Origin: Pelomonas sp. Root1217
GTDB taxonomy: Bacteria; Pseudomonadota; Gammaproteobacteria; Burkholderiales; Burkholderiaceae_C
Length of the DNA stretch: 64,000 bases
Reading direction: 5' to 3'
Assembly: GCF_001425705.1 (NCBI RefSeq)
Contig: NZ_LMDC01000023.1
Coordinates: forward strand, 659,079 to 723,078
How positions within the stretch are numbered: position 1 is the first letter of the stretch; every line of letters begins with the position of its first letter. A program made the translations under genes and the position numbers. This document shows positions 17,797 to 26,332 of this stretch, piece after piece. Below the pieces are notes generated by a model. It did no database searches. It was not told the DNA's origin and saw nothing but the letters and a program-made list of their open reading frames with translations.

Positions 17797-19632
17797 GAAG
17801 CCGCCGCTCTGGTGCGCCCAGAGCCGCGCGTAAATACCCCCCTGCGCCAGCAGCTCGGCGTGCGAGCCCTGCTCAACGATGCGGCCGGCATCCATCACCA
17901 CCAGCCGGTCCAGCGCGGCGATGGTCGACAGCCGGTGGGCGATGGCGACGACCGTCTTGCCTTCCATCAGCGTGTAGAGGCTTTGCTGGATGGCGGCTTC
18001 GACCTCGCTGTCGAGTGCGCTGGTGGCCTCGTCCAGCAGCAGGATGGGTGCGTCCTTCAGCATGACGCGGGCAATGGCGATGCGCTGGCGCTGGCCGCCG
18101 CTGAGCTTGACGCCGCGCTCGCCGACATGGGCCTCGAAGCCGGTGCGGCCCTTGGGGTCGGACAGCGTGGCGATGAATTCGTCGGCGTGCGCCCGCTCGG
18201 CCGCGCGCTCCATCTCAACCTGGCTCGCGCTCGGGCGGCCGTAGAGGATGTTGTCGGCCACCGAGCGGTGCAGCAGCGAGGTGTCCTGCGTGACCATGCC
18301 GATGTGCTGGCGCAGCGAGTCCTGGGTGACGTGGCGGATGTCCTGGCCGTCGATCAGGATGCGGCCGCCGCCCTCCGGAATGTCGTACAGGCGCAGCAGC
18401 AGGTTCACCAGGGTGCTCTTGCCCGCGCCGCTGCGGCCAACCAGGCCGATCTTCTCGCCCGGCTTGATGTGCAGGTCCAGCCCATCGACGACGACCTTGC
18501 CATTGGGGTAGGCGAAGCGCAGGTTCTCGAAATGCACCTCGCCGCGCGGAACGGTCAGCGCGGCCGCGCCGTTCGCATCGGCGATCAGCTGCGGCTTGGA
18601 CAGCGTGGCCAGCCCGTCCTGGACGGTGCCGATGTGCTCGAACAGCGACGCCATCTCCCACATGACCCAATGCGAGATGCCGTTCAGCCGCATGCCCATC
18701 GCCGTGGCCGCCGCTACCGCACCAACGCCGATGGCCGACACGCCCCAAAGCCACAGCGCCAGCAGCGCGGTGCTGCCGACCAGCAGGGCCGACAGCAGCG
18801 TGTTGACGATCTCGAAGCCGGTCACCAGGCGCATCTGGCCATAGGCCGTGGTCATGAAGTCCTGCATGGCCGACTTGGCATAGCTGGCCTCGCGTCGGCC
18901 GTGCGCAAAGAGCTTGACGGTGGCGATGTTGGTATAGGCGTCGGTGATGCGGCCGGTCATCAGGCTGCGCGCGTCGGCCTGGGCCTGGGCGATCTTGCCC
19001 AGGCGCGGCACGAAGTAGCGCAGCGCGACGATGTACAGGGCCAGCCAGACGCCAAAGGGCGCCATCAGCCGCGCGTCGAAGCTGGCGACGATGCCCACCA
19101 GCGTGCCGAAGTAGACGGCCACGTAGACGAGGATGTCGACGACGATGAGCCAGGTGTCGCGCACGGCCAGGGCCGTCTGCATGACCTTGGTGGCGATGCG
19201 ACCGGCGAACTCGTCGCCGAAGAAGGCCAGGCTCTGGGCCAGCATGCGGCGATGGAAGATCCAGCGTAGCCGCATCGGGAAGTTGCCGAACACGCCCTGG
19301 TACTTCAGCAGCGCCTGCACGCTGGCCAGCACGATGCTGATGCCGAGCACCGCCAGCAGCATCACGATGACGGGCTGGGGTTGGCTCCACAGCTCGGCGG
19401 GCTTGACGGTGGCCAGCCAGTCCACCAGCGAGGCCATCAGGCTGAACAGCAGCGCCTCGGCCGCCGCGATGCCGGCCGTGAACAGCGTGACCGCCAGCAG
19501 ATGCCGCCGCACGCCGTCCGCGCAGCGCCACAGGAAGGCGAAGAAGCTCGCGGGCGGCGCCGCACCGCTGGTTTCCGGATAGGGATCGACGAGGCGCTCG
19601 AAGCGCGAGATCAGGGGCTGGAACAACGACAT
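17779..19632 (-). CDS. ABC exporter, fused permease and ATPase
   Basis: This 617-residue half-transporter has an N-terminal six-helix membrane domain (about 40-340) and a C-terminal ATPase with Walker A GLVGRSGAGKST, the LSGGQRQRIA signature, Walker B ILLLDEATSAL and the H-loop IAHRLST. It should act as a homodimer exporting a lipid, peptide or drug; an MsbA or multidrug-type role cannot be separated by eye. The start at 19632 was chosen because upstream in-frame codons lie inside the apbE gene. It begins 4 bases after the apbE stop, so it may be the last gene of the redox operon. Confidence 0.9.
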   Translation of the reverse strand: MSLFQPLISRFERLVDPYPETSGAAPPASFFAFLWRCADGVRRHLLAVTLFTAGIAAAEALLFSLMASLVDWLATVKPAELWSQPQPVIVMLLAVLGISIVLASVQALLKYQGVFGNFPMRLRWIFHRRMLAQSLAFFGDEFAGRIATKVMQTALAVRDTWLIVVDILVYVAVYFGTLVGIVASFDARLMAPFGVWLALYIVALRYFVPRLGKIAQAQADARSLMTGRITDAYTNIATVKLFAHGRREASYAKSAMQDFMTTAYGQMRLVTGFEIVNTLLSALLVGSTALLALWLWGVSAIGVGAVAAATAMGMRLNGISHWVMWEMASLFEHIGTVQDGLATLSKPQLIADANGAAALTVPRGEVHFENLRFAYPNGKVVVDGLDLHIKPGEKIGLVGRSGAGKSTLVNLLLRLYDIPEGGGRILIDGQDIRHVTQDSLRQHIGMVTQDTSLLHRSVADNILYGRPSASQVEMERAAERAHADEFIATLSDPKGRTGFEAHVGERGVKLSGGQRQRIAIARVMLKDAPILLLDEATSALDSEVEAAIQQSLYTLMEGKTVVAIAHRLSTIAALDRLVVMDAGRIVEQGSHAELLAQGGIYARLWAHQSGGFLGLED

Positions 19633-19636
19633 CCGG

Positions 19637-20662
19637 CTAGTGTCGCCGGACAGCGTTGTCCGACTGCGCCGTGGGCCGTTCGGCGCCGGCGCCCCCGGCG
19701 CTGCCGAACCGGCCCCGCCCCAACTCCACCAGGCCTTCTGCACGGTGCAACAGGAAGAGCACGTCCAGGCCCATGCGCTGGGCCACGGCAAGGCCTTCGT
19801 CGGGGCCTGTGACCAACAGGGCCGTGGCCCAGGCATCGGCCTGCATGCAGCTGGGTGCCAGCACGGTGACCGATGCCACCGTGTTGTTCACGGGCGCGCG
19901 GCGGCGCGGGTCCATGGTGTGCGCAACGCGTACTCCGCCCATGTCCAGATAGCGGCGGTAGTCGCCCGAGGTGGCCACGGCCAGATCCGCCAGCTCGATG
20001 ACGCCGTGCACCGCTCGGCGTCCCGCCTCCGGGCGCTCCAGCGCGACAGCCCATGGCACGCCGCCGGCCTGGCCGCCCAGCGCGCGCAGCTCGCCGTCCA
20101 GCGCCGCCAGTGCGTGCCGCACGCCATGCCGTTGCAGCACATGGGCCATGCGGTCCACCGCATAGCCCTTCGCAATGCCGCACAGATCGAGTTGCAAGGG
20201 CGCGTGCTTGCGAGCACGGCCAGCGGGCCTGTCCAGCTCCAGGCACCCATGCGCAGCAGGAGGTGGGGACCGGCGCACGGCGCGAATCGCTTGCGCGTCG
20301 GGTGCGTCGCGCACCGCACCAAACCCCCAGGCATCAACCAGCGCCCTTATGCAGGGGTCGAATGCACCCGCGCTCAGGCGGTGGACGTCAAGCGCACAGT
20401 CCAGCACCTGCAGGATTTCAGCGGGCAGGTCCACCCAGTCGTCCACGGGCGCGCGGTTCAGGCGCATGAGGTCGCTGGCCGGCTTCCAGGGCGACATCTG
20501 CTCGTCGACCTGCGCCACCGCAGCGGCGAGGTCTTGCTGCAAGGCGGCCACCTCCACGGTGTTGTCGACGTCGACGCTGGCGGACCAGCGTGTGCCCATG
20601 GTCGGGCCGTGCAGGGTGGCGCGCTTGCAGGGCGACACAGGCTCAGAAGACGTCTTCCGCAT
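19637..20662 (-). CDS. apbE: FAD:protein FMN transferase
   Basis: This 341-residue ApbE-family enzyme uses FAD to attach FMN covalently to a Thr or Ser in target proteins. Visible landmarks are GPTMGTRWS, SLMRLN-like DLMRLNR, LDLCGIAKGYAVD, the ATSGDYRRY segment and HTMDPRRRAP. There is no convincing lipoprotein signal at the N-terminus, although 20 residues precede the domain. Its first 20 bases overlap the end of the flavoreductase gene. The DUF2271 protein two genes upstream carries a matching target motif, which fits a dedicated modifier. Confidence 0.9.
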   Translation of the reverse strand: MRKTSSEPVSPCKRATLHGPTMGTRWSASVDVDNTVEVAALQQDLAAAVAQVDEQMSPWKPASDLMRLNRAPVDDWVDLPAEILQVLDCALDVHRLSAGAFDPCIRALVDAWGFGAVRDAPDAQAIRAVRRSPPPAAHGCLELDRPAGRARKHAPLQLDLCGIAKGYAVDRMAHVLQRHGVRHALAALDGELRALGGQAGGVPWAVALERPEAGRRAVHGVIELADLAVATSGDYRRYLDMGGVRVAHTMDPRRRAPVNNTVASVTVLAPSCMQADAWATALLVTGPDEGLAVAQRMGLDVLFLLHRAEGLVELGRGRFGSAGGAGAERPTAQSDNAVRRH

Positions 20663-22847
20663 AGCGCTCTCTGGCTTTGAGCTTCGCGACGCTCAGCTGC
20701 AGGGGTGCCAGCACCGCGTCCAGTGTCTCTGCCACGCCGCGCGCCATGTCGCGGCTTCCGCATACGCGCACGATGGCGCCTTGCGCCATCAGGCCGCACA
20801 CGCGCGCGGCGTCTCGGCGCAGGGCGTCCTGCACGTAGCCGCCGCCGTCGGGCACGCGGGAGAAGGCCGTCTGCAAGGTCGCCAGGCGCCCGTCGCTGAG
20901 CCAGTGCTCAATGTCAGGGCGGAAGTAGAAGTCCCGCGCCGGGTCGCGCCCGCCAAAGTACAGGTGCATCGGGCGGTGACCGTCGTTGCGGCGGATGAAG
21001 CCGGCCAGCGGCGCCACGCCGGTGCCTGCCCCGATCAGCAGCACCTCATGCCGCGTTCGCGGCAGTGCAAAGTCGGGGTTGGCGCGGATGAAGGCGGTGA
21101 TGCGGTCTCCCGTTTGCAGGCCCAGCAAATGCGTGGAGCACAGGCCGCCGGGCATCTGGCGTACGCAGATTTCGAGAAACCCGTCTGCACAGCCCGACGC
21201 CAGCGAGTAGTAGCGCGGCACGGCCGACCCCGGCGGCAAGATCGCGACGAGATCGCCGGCCACAAACCGCGCCAGCCCGTGCCCGCGCAGGCGTGCGCCC
21301 ACACCCTGCTCAGGCCGCGCAAAGCGCAGGATTGCCGCGGCCTGCCCGTAGGCGTCGGGAAAGTCCTGGCGTGCCGTGAGCGTGAGCGTCGTCGTGGGTG
21401 GCAGGCGCGGAACATGCTCCAGCACCAGGGGTTCGCCCAGCGCCTGTGCCAGGGCAACGCCCCAACGCCCGAACTGTTGGGCCGATTGTTGGTGGATGCA
21501 GTCGAGCGGCAGCAGCGCGGGCCAGCCCCGGTCGCGCAGCGTCTGATCGAGCGCCTTGGCAAAGGCGCAGAAGGCCGGGTATTGCCGGTCGCCAAAGCCC
21601 AGCACCGTCACCGGCACGGCGCCGGCATCGAGCTTGGCGATGTGCGCCAGCGCGTGGGCGGCGTGGGCCGGGGCCTGGCCTTCGCCATAGGTCGCTGCAA
21701 GCACAAGCACCTGCCGCGCGGCGGCCGTGGTTCGAAAGTTCTCCAGCGCGCTGAGGTGAACGCGATGGCCACCTCGGCCCAGCGCGTCGCTAAGCGTCTG
21801 GGCGAACCCCCAGGTGCTCCCGCCTTCGCTGGCAACGAAGATGAGCACGTCGGCCCCTGCCAGCGGGGCATTGCCCGTGATGCGCGGTGCCAGGCGGCGA
21901 GCCTGCCACCAGATGAGCAGGCCCGACAGCCAGAACACCAGCACGCTGGCGCTCGCAAGCCCGAGCACCACGGCCCAGGGCCAAGCCGCCTCGCCGGTGT
22001 GCAGCACGACGGCCAGGTCGTAGACGCGCTGCGCCAGGGTCGCGTCCTGCCAGGCCAGCATCCGGCCCGAGTACCGGTCTATCCAGCCTTGACCCTGGGC
22101 CGTGGTGACCTTCCAGGTGTCCTGGGCGTCGGCGGCGCCGGGAAGGCTCAGCTTGCGCAAGTCGCGCACGGCCAGGCCTTGGAGCGCGGCGAGTTGCGCG
22201 CCGGGCAGGAACGTGCCAGTTCCCACCGAGGCCACCTCCGGCTCGGCGCTGGCGTCCAGGTCCACCAGCCCCAGCGTCGAGGCGCTCATGGTCAGCGCCG
22301 TGAGCGATGTCAGGCAGAGCACGGCGAGCACCACACGGCCCGCAACCACGTGGATGCGCTGCGCCAACGTCCCATGCACCCGCGCCGCCAGGCGTCGCCA
22401 GCCGCCCATGCGCCGAAGCAGGAGCACCAGGGCCGAGCTGCACAACAAGCCCATGGCCAGCGCAATGCCCGCTGCACCCCAGCGCCCGGCGTCGCCCAGC
22501 AGCAGCGAGCGGTGCAGGTTCTTGACCCAGCGCGGGAGCGCCGAGGCCTGCCATGCACCCAGCACCCGGCCATCGGCGGGGTCCACGTAAGACGCCTGTG
22601 GCTGGTCGCCGGCAAAGCCGAACACCACGATGGCGCCCGACGGCAGGCGGCGAATTTCGTCCGCACCCGGGATGTTGCGCGTCACGCGCTCCACCAGCGT
22701 GGCCACCGGCAGATCGCCCGGTGCGGCCGGTGCCTGCCAGCTCTGCTGGACCGGGTCGGCCGCCAGCATCGCGCCGGTGACGCCCAGCACCACGGCCAGC
22801 GTGCCAAGGGTCAGGCCCAGCCAGCGGTGGACTTTCCTCCAGCCCAT
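20643..22847 (-). CDS. PepSY-TM / flavodoxin / FAD-NADPH reductase fusion
   Basis: This 734-residue inner-membrane protein has a PepSY-TM part (helices about 8-30, 133-155, 175-200 and 303-325 with a periplasmic PepSY loop), a flavodoxin-like FMN domain (VLIFVASEGGSTWGFAQ from about 345) and a CysJ-like FAD/NADPH module with RYYSLAS and GAGTGVAPLAGFI. Histidines at membrane-helix edges (KVHRW, NLHRS, RIHVV, VLHTG) could hold hemes. The predicted flow is NADPH to FAD to FMN, across the membrane, to a periplasmic acceptor. It lies between the DUF2271 gene (10-base gap) and apbE (overlap). Confidence 0.88.
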   Translation of the reverse strand: MGWRKVHRWLGLTLGTLAVVLGVTGAMLAADPVQQSWQAPAAPGDLPVATLVERVTRNIPGADEIRRLPSGAIVVFGFAGDQPQASYVDPADGRVLGAWQASALPRWVKNLHRSLLLGDAGRWGAAGIALAMGLLCSSALVLLLRRMGGWRRLAARVHGTLAQRIHVVAGRVVLAVLCLTSLTALTMSASTLGLVDLDASAEPEVASVGTGTFLPGAQLAALQGLAVRDLRKLSLPGAADAQDTWKVTTAQGQGWIDRYSGRMLAWQDATLAQRVYDLAVVLHTGEAAWPWAVVLGLASASVLVFWLSGLLIWWQARRLAPRITGNAPLAGADVLIFVASEGGSTWGFAQTLSDALGRGGHRVHLSALENFRTTAAARQVLVLAATYGEGQAPAHAAHALAHIAKLDAGAVPVTVLGFGDRQYPAFCAFAKALDQTLRDRGWPALLPLDCIHQQSAQQFGRWGVALAQALGEPLVLEHVPRLPPTTTLTLTARQDFPDAYGQAAAILRFARPEQGVGARLRGHGLARFVAGDLVAILPPGSAVPRYYSLASGCADGFLEICVRQMPGGLCSTHLLGLQTGDRITAFIRANPDFALPRTRHEVLLIGAGTGVAPLAGFIRRNDGHRPMHLYFGGRDPARDFYFRPDIEHWLSDGRLATLQTAFSRVPDGGGYVQDALRRDAARVCGLMAQGAIVRVCGSRDMARGVAETLDAVLAPLQLSVAKLKARERYAEDVF

Positions 22848-22857
22848 GCAGGCCCTT

Positions 22858-23334
22858 TCACTTGAGTTGGAGAGTCACCGAGTGGAGGTATTGCTTGCCG
22901 GCCTGCGGCTTGCCGACGCTGGCGGTGGCCAGCGGTACGCGGACCTCTGAGGGGCTGTCCCGCATGTCTTCTGCAGCGGCGTCGATACGGATCTCATAGC
23001 CCGCGTCGATCAGCGCGTCCGCCAGGTCGGCGGTGACGGTCAGCGTGCGGCCGGCGCCCACGCTGGCGCCGGTCACGCCATCGAGGCGCTTGGCGTCAGC
23101 TGCCGAAAGCCGGTACCAGTCGGACAGGTGCTTGTAGTACTTGGCCTTGCCGCCGGCCACCCACAGCGTGCGCACATAGGCGCCTTTGGCATCGGTCAGG
23201 TAGGCCGCCAGGTAGGCACCGTCGCCGCCGTAAGCCTTGAGCTGCGCCGTCAGCGTCAGCGGGCGGCTGTGTGCCAGGGCGGGAAGGGCCAGCGCGCAGG
23301 CGGTGGCCAGAATCGTCAATAGAGGTTTGGGCAT
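22858..23334 (-). CDS. DUF2271 periplasmic protein with ApbE flavinylation motif
   Basis: This 158-residue protein has a signal peptide (about 1-22) and a single DUF2271 domain. Residues 85-91 read DGVTGAS, which fits the D-x-x-(S/T)-G-A-(S/T) consensus of ApbE targets, so Thr88 is the predicted FMN attachment site. Together with the adjacent reductase and ApbE this makes it a likely periplasmic flavoprotein electron carrier. DUF2271 next to ApbE is an association I know from surveys of extracytosolic flavinylation. Confidence 0.85.
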   Translation of the reverse strand: MPKPLLTILATACALALPALAHSRPLTLTAQLKAYGGDGAYLAAYLTDAKGAYVRTLWVAGGKAKYYKHLSDWYRLSAADAKRLDGVTGASVGAGRTLTVTADLADALIDAGYEIRIDAAAEDMRDSPSEVRVPLATASVGKPQAGKQYLHSVTLQLK

Positions 23335-23358
23335 GGCGAAGTTTCTGTGGGGAATGGA

Positions 23359-23772
23359 TCACTCGATCCGGCCGCGCGGCGCGGTTGCAGGAGTCGATAC
23401 AGGCGATGGCGCGGAGGCGCCGTCCGAGGGCGGCGTGCGGCTCGGCCTCCCTGCCCCGTCGTCGTCGCCGTCATGCCTGCGGGCGCGCCAGGGTTCGTCC
23501 TGCTTCATCTTCAAAACCTTCAGGGTTTCCGGGTCGATCTTGGCTTTGAAGGCGCGTCCCTGAGCGTCCGTGCCGCGAATCTCATAGCAGCCATCGTCTA
23601 TCTTCAGCTGCTGGATCTGCCAGCCCTTCGCGTCAGCCATCAGCCGCACCGCTTCGCGCGTCTGCCAGCGCGGCAGCGGCGCATCGCAATGGTTGTCGGC
23701 GCTTGCGGGCAGAACAGCCGAAACCAGCAACAGAACGAGCACGCCTGGCCGCACGGAGGGGGGGTATTTCAT
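23359..23772 (-). CDS. Small periplasmic PepSY-domain protein
   Basis: This 137-residue protein has a signal peptide (KYPPSVRPGVLVLLLVSAVLPASA), then a PepSY repeat (about residues 30-85, WQTREAVRLMADAKGWQIQQ and a following LKIDDGCYEI strand) and an Asp/Arg/Pro-rich disordered tail. The start at 23772 follows AAGGAGAT at a good distance. It is the first gene of the four-gene redox operon and ends 24 bases before the DUF2271 start. PepSY domains bind peptides or regulate partners; here it may contact the PepSY-TM reductase. Confidence 0.75.
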   Translation of the reverse strand: MKYPPSVRPGVLVLLLVSAVLPASADNHCDAPLPRWQTREAVRLMADAKGWQIQQLKIDDGCYEIRGTDAQGRAFKAKIDPETLKVLKMKQDEPWRARRHDGDDDGAGRPSRTPPSDGASAPSPVSTPATAPRGRIE

Positions 23773-23884
23773 GGGATCTCCTTCCGAACGGTTGGCGTCG
23801 CAGGCTTCAGGGCCACGAGTGGCTTTGGTCGACCCGCCATGGAACCGCAGCAACGCTGAATGGCATTGTGGAAATACCAACTTA

Positions 23885-24230
23885 AGGCATGCTGAATGGC
23901 TCGGTCATTCGGCGTTCAGCGCTCCAAATGAGGCGCCATCTGCGGCAGCGCTGCTGAAGGTAGTCCCGCGCCCCATCGCGGTCCTTGCGCTGGATCAGCA
24001 GGGCGTCAATCAGCCAGGCGAACTTGCGGACGTGAGAACCCGCTGAAGCAATACCCCGATGGCCGGTACCGGCGGGGCAACGCGGATCGTCCGACAGCGC
24101 CGCGCAGCCATAGGCATCGGAAGTCGCCATCCTTGGACACGATCAAACTCATGCTCGCAGCGAAGCGGCAGAGTTGGGCATCGGTCGTTGCTTCCAGGCC
24201 GAGCCAACCGACTCCGGCGCAACCGGCATG
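23885..24230 (-). pseudogene. Degraded DUF5615-type PIN-like protein remnant
   Basis: This is the only content recognised in the 460-base gap between 23773 and 24234. On the reverse strand, 24125-24212 reads GLEATTDAQLCRFAASMSLI then VSKDGDF, which resembles the core of DUF5615 PIN-like toxins (ATDAEI...VIVSKDEDF). A second segment in another frame (about 23890-24050, HVRKFAWLIDALLI) could be the C-terminal helix. The frames do not connect, so at least one shift is needed, and the N-terminus is missing. Confidence 0.35.
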
Positions 24231-24234
24231 GCGC

Positions 24235-24660
24235 TTACTGGCTGGCCGCAGATGCCGGCAGCTGCGGCGGCACCGGCACGACCACGCCCGGCGACAGCGA
24301 GATCTCATCGACCAGCGTGACGCCGGTGACGAAGTAGCGCGTCTCGCCGAAGCAGGAGCCCGGCAGGCCAACCTTCTCCTCGTAATGCAGGTTGACGCGC
24401 CGGCCCATGAGCTTGTTGATGGCCTGGGCGGCGGCCTCATCGTGCACCGTGAAGTAGAACTTTTCGACGCTGGCCGTACCCGGCAGCGACACCAGCGCCT
24501 GCTCGCCCTCCCAGGTCTTGCAGATCCAGCCTTTGCGCGAGAGTTTCTGCACCCAGCCGGCGCGCTCGCCGTCGGAGTAGCTCCAACGCCAGGCAAAGGC
24601 GAACCAGGCCGCGACCAGCAGCAGCAGGGCGACGACGGACAGGGCGATCTTCAGGCGCAT
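24235..24660 (-). CDS. Conserved single-pass membrane protein of unknown function
   Basis: This 141-residue protein has an N-terminal transmembrane anchor (about residues 5-24) and an exported domain beginning YSDGERAGWVQKLSRKGWIC. That block is strongly conserved in hypothetical proteins of Burkholderiales and Bacteroidota. The Cys pair (Cys in KGWICKTW and in LPGSCFGE) could form a disulfide. The C-terminus is Pro/Ala-rich. No function is known to me. Confidence 0.7.
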   Translation of the reverse strand: MRLKIALSVVALLLLVAAWFAFAWRWSYSDGERAGWVQKLSRKGWICKTWEGEQALVSLPGTASVEKFYFTVHDEAAAQAINKLMGRRVNLHYEEKVGLPGSCFGETRYFVTGVTLVDEISLSPGVVVPVPPQLPASAASQ

Positions 24661-24697
24661 GGCGATGTCTGGGGAGCCGGGGCGCGGCGATTGTGCT

Positions 24698-25093
24698 TCA
24701 GAGCATGCCCATCAACATCATGCCCAGCCCGACGATGCTGACCGTCCATACCGCCGTGCGCAGGTAGGGAATGCCGGCCAGATACACGGCCAGGAACACC
24801 ACGCGGGCCCACAGGAAGACCTGGGCACCGAGCAGCACGCGTTCGTTGGCTGCACCGGCCGCCTGTGCAACCAGGGCCAGGGCCGCGAAGAACAGCAGGT
24901 TCTCCAAGCTGTTGGCCGCCGCGCGCTGCGCACGGCCGGCCAGCGGCGTGGCCTCGGGCATGTGGTCGCGGTTGCCCATCGCCAGCATCAGGCCTTTGGG
25001 CGTCCAGGCCCGCGCCCGGATGAGACTCGCCATGAGGGCGCTGAGCCAGGTGAGCAAGGTCATGCAGACGACGAACGACATCAGCTTGGGCAT
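24698..25093 (-). CDS. MAPEG-family membrane protein
   Basis: This 131-residue, four-helix protein shows the MAPEG pattern GNRDHMPEATPLAGRAQRA, SLENLLFFAALAL, then GAQVFLWARVVFLAVY and LRTAVWTVS. The family includes glutathione-dependent membrane enzymes of eicosanoid metabolism; bacterial members are mostly uncharacterised. It stands alone between the preceding single-pass protein and a DUF2277 gene on the same strand. Confidence 0.8.
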   Translation of the reverse strand: MPKLMSFVVCMTLLTWLSALMASLIRARAWTPKGLMLAMGNRDHMPEATPLAGRAQRAAANSLENLLFFAALALVAQAAGAANERVLLGAQVFLWARVVFLAVYLAGIPYLRTAVWTVSIVGLGMMLMGML

Positions 25094-25136
25094 GGAGTTC
25101 CTCGGGGAGTTGCTGCGCCGGACCGACGCGCGCGGA

Positions 25137-25415
25137 TCATCCTCCCGGACTGCCGAAACGGGCCTGAGAACGAACCCGCGCCTTTTCGGCCTCGATCTCG
25201 CGGTTCTTCGGCTCGGCGGTTGTCACCAGCGACGCGATCAGGGCACGCGCCTCGTCGGCAATCGCCGCCACTGCATGGTCGAAGGCCGCCGCGTTGGCCT
25301 GCGAGGGCACGTTGAAGCCGCTGAGCTTGCGCACGAACTGCAGCGCAGCGTCGCGGATCTCGAGTTCGGTGGCCGGTGGCTCGAAGTTGAACAGGGTGCG
25401 GATATTGCGGCACAT
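25137..25415 (-). CDS. DUF2277-family protein
   Basis: This 92-residue, all-helical protein begins MCRNIRTLFNFEPPATELEI, the hallmark start of DUF2277, with RDAALQFVRKLSGF next. The family has no known function. It follows the oxidoreductase-like gene by 15 bases on the same strand and is likely co-transcribed with it. Confidence 0.8.
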   Translation of the reverse strand: MCRNIRTLFNFEPPATELEIRDAALQFVRKLSGFNVPSQANAAAFDHAVAAIADEARALIASLVTTAEPKNREIEAEKARVRSQARFGSPGG

Positions 25416-25430
25416 GGGGCTGTCCTTGAT

Positions 25431-25625
25431 TCAGCTGGCCTGCGGATGCCGCTCGCGCCAGGCCCGCAGGGCTTGGCGGTACTCGTCCTTGGCCAGGTCG
25501 TACAGATCGAAGATGCAGGGGTCGCAGCCATTGCCGCAGCAGGCGTCCAGGTCAGGCTCGGGCGGCGGCTGGGGCATGGGGTCGGATTCTGGCGGGGGCG
25601 GGGGCGGGGGCGTCAGCATGGGCAT
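25431..25625 (-). CDS. Oxidoreductase-like (OXLD1-type) small Cys-rich protein
   Basis: This 64-residue protein has a proline-rich start followed by DACCGNGCDPCIFDLYDLAK. The CCGxGCxxCxxD block defines the oxidoreductase-like N-terminal domain family (PF09791). The cysteines suggest metal or redox binding. An internal ATG two codons downstream is an alternative start. It is paired with the DUF2277 gene downstream. Confidence 0.75.
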   Translation of the reverse strand: MPMLTPPPPPPPESDPMPQPPPEPDLDACCGNGCDPCIFDLYDLAKDEYRQALRAWRERHPQAS

Positions 25626-25713
25626 GGCAGGCCGAATTCTTCCAGGCCGCTCCTAACGACTTCCTGATGCCCTCCAACCTAGGATGGGTTCATCGCATCA
25701 ATAGGAGAGTCGC

Positions 25714-26040
25714 GTGATCATCGTCACCACCGAGAACCTCGCCGGCCACCGCGTCGCCGAGGTCAAGGGCCAGGTCTTTGGCGTCGTCGTGCGCAGCCGC
25801 GGCCTGGCCGGCAACATCATGGCGGGGCTGCGCTCCCTCGTCGGCGGTGAGATCACCGAGTACACGCAGTTGCTGGAGGAGGCGCGACGCCATGCCATCG
25901 ACCGCATGGTCAAGAACGCCCAACTGATGGGCGGCAATGCCGTGGTAATGATGCGCTTCGATTCGTCGGAGATGGGCCAGACCATGAGCGAGATCGTCGC
26001 CTATGGCACGGCCGTGGTGGTCGAGCGGCTGCCGGCCTGA
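25714..26040 (+). CDS. YbjQ family (UPF0145) heavy-metal-binding-like protein
   Basis: This 108-residue protein starts at GTG after TAGGAGAG. It reads IIVTTENLAGHRVAEVKGQV, GLRSLVGGEITEYTQLLEEAR and GGNAVVMMRFDSSE, all standard YbjQ stations. The fold forms pentamers; the role is unknown despite the old heavy-metal label. It heads a three-gene run with the next two frames. Confidence 0.85.
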   Translation: MIIVTTENLAGHRVAEVKGQVFGVVVRSRGLAGNIMAGLRSLVGGEITEYTQLLEEARRHAIDRMVKNAQLMGGNAVVMMRFDSSEMGQTMSEIVAYGTAVVVERLPA

Positions 26041-26044
26041 CGCC

Positions 26045-26332
26045 ATGTTGCGCAACCTGTTGCTCATCGCGGCGCTGGCAGTCGGCATGATCGGCCTGGG
26101 CGCGCGCCTGGCCGGCCACCACGACGCGGCGCCCTTCGCGATCTGGGGCTGCGTCATCGCCGCGGCCGTGTTGCTGGAGCGCTGGCGCTACCGGTCCCGC
26201 GATGCGACGCCGCATGGCAACTGGCAGAAGACCGAGGAACGCTTCGTCGACCCGGAATCCGGAAAGACCATGCTGGTGTTCTACAACCCGCAAACCGGCG
26301 GGCGCCGCTACGAACAAGATCCGCATGCCTGA
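26045..26332 (+). CDS. Small membrane protein of unknown function
   Basis: This 95-residue protein has two short hydrophobic helices (about 3-22 and 28-45) and a polar C-terminal half containing WQKTEERFVDPESGKTMLVF and a YNPQTGGRRY end. It starts 4 bases after the YbjQ stop and overlaps the next start by 8 bases, so it is translationally embedded in this operon. No family was recognised. Confidence 0.7.
   Translation: MLRNLLLIAALAVGMIGLGARLAGHHDAAPFAIWGCVIAAAVLLERWRYRSRDATPHGNWQKTEERFVDPESGKTMLVFYNPQTGGRRYEQDPHA

Noticed and set aside
20175-22865. 896-codon forward frame across the flavoreductase gene
   Set aside because: It is the antisense of the PepSY-TM flavoreductase and apbE; the real domains are on the reverse strand.
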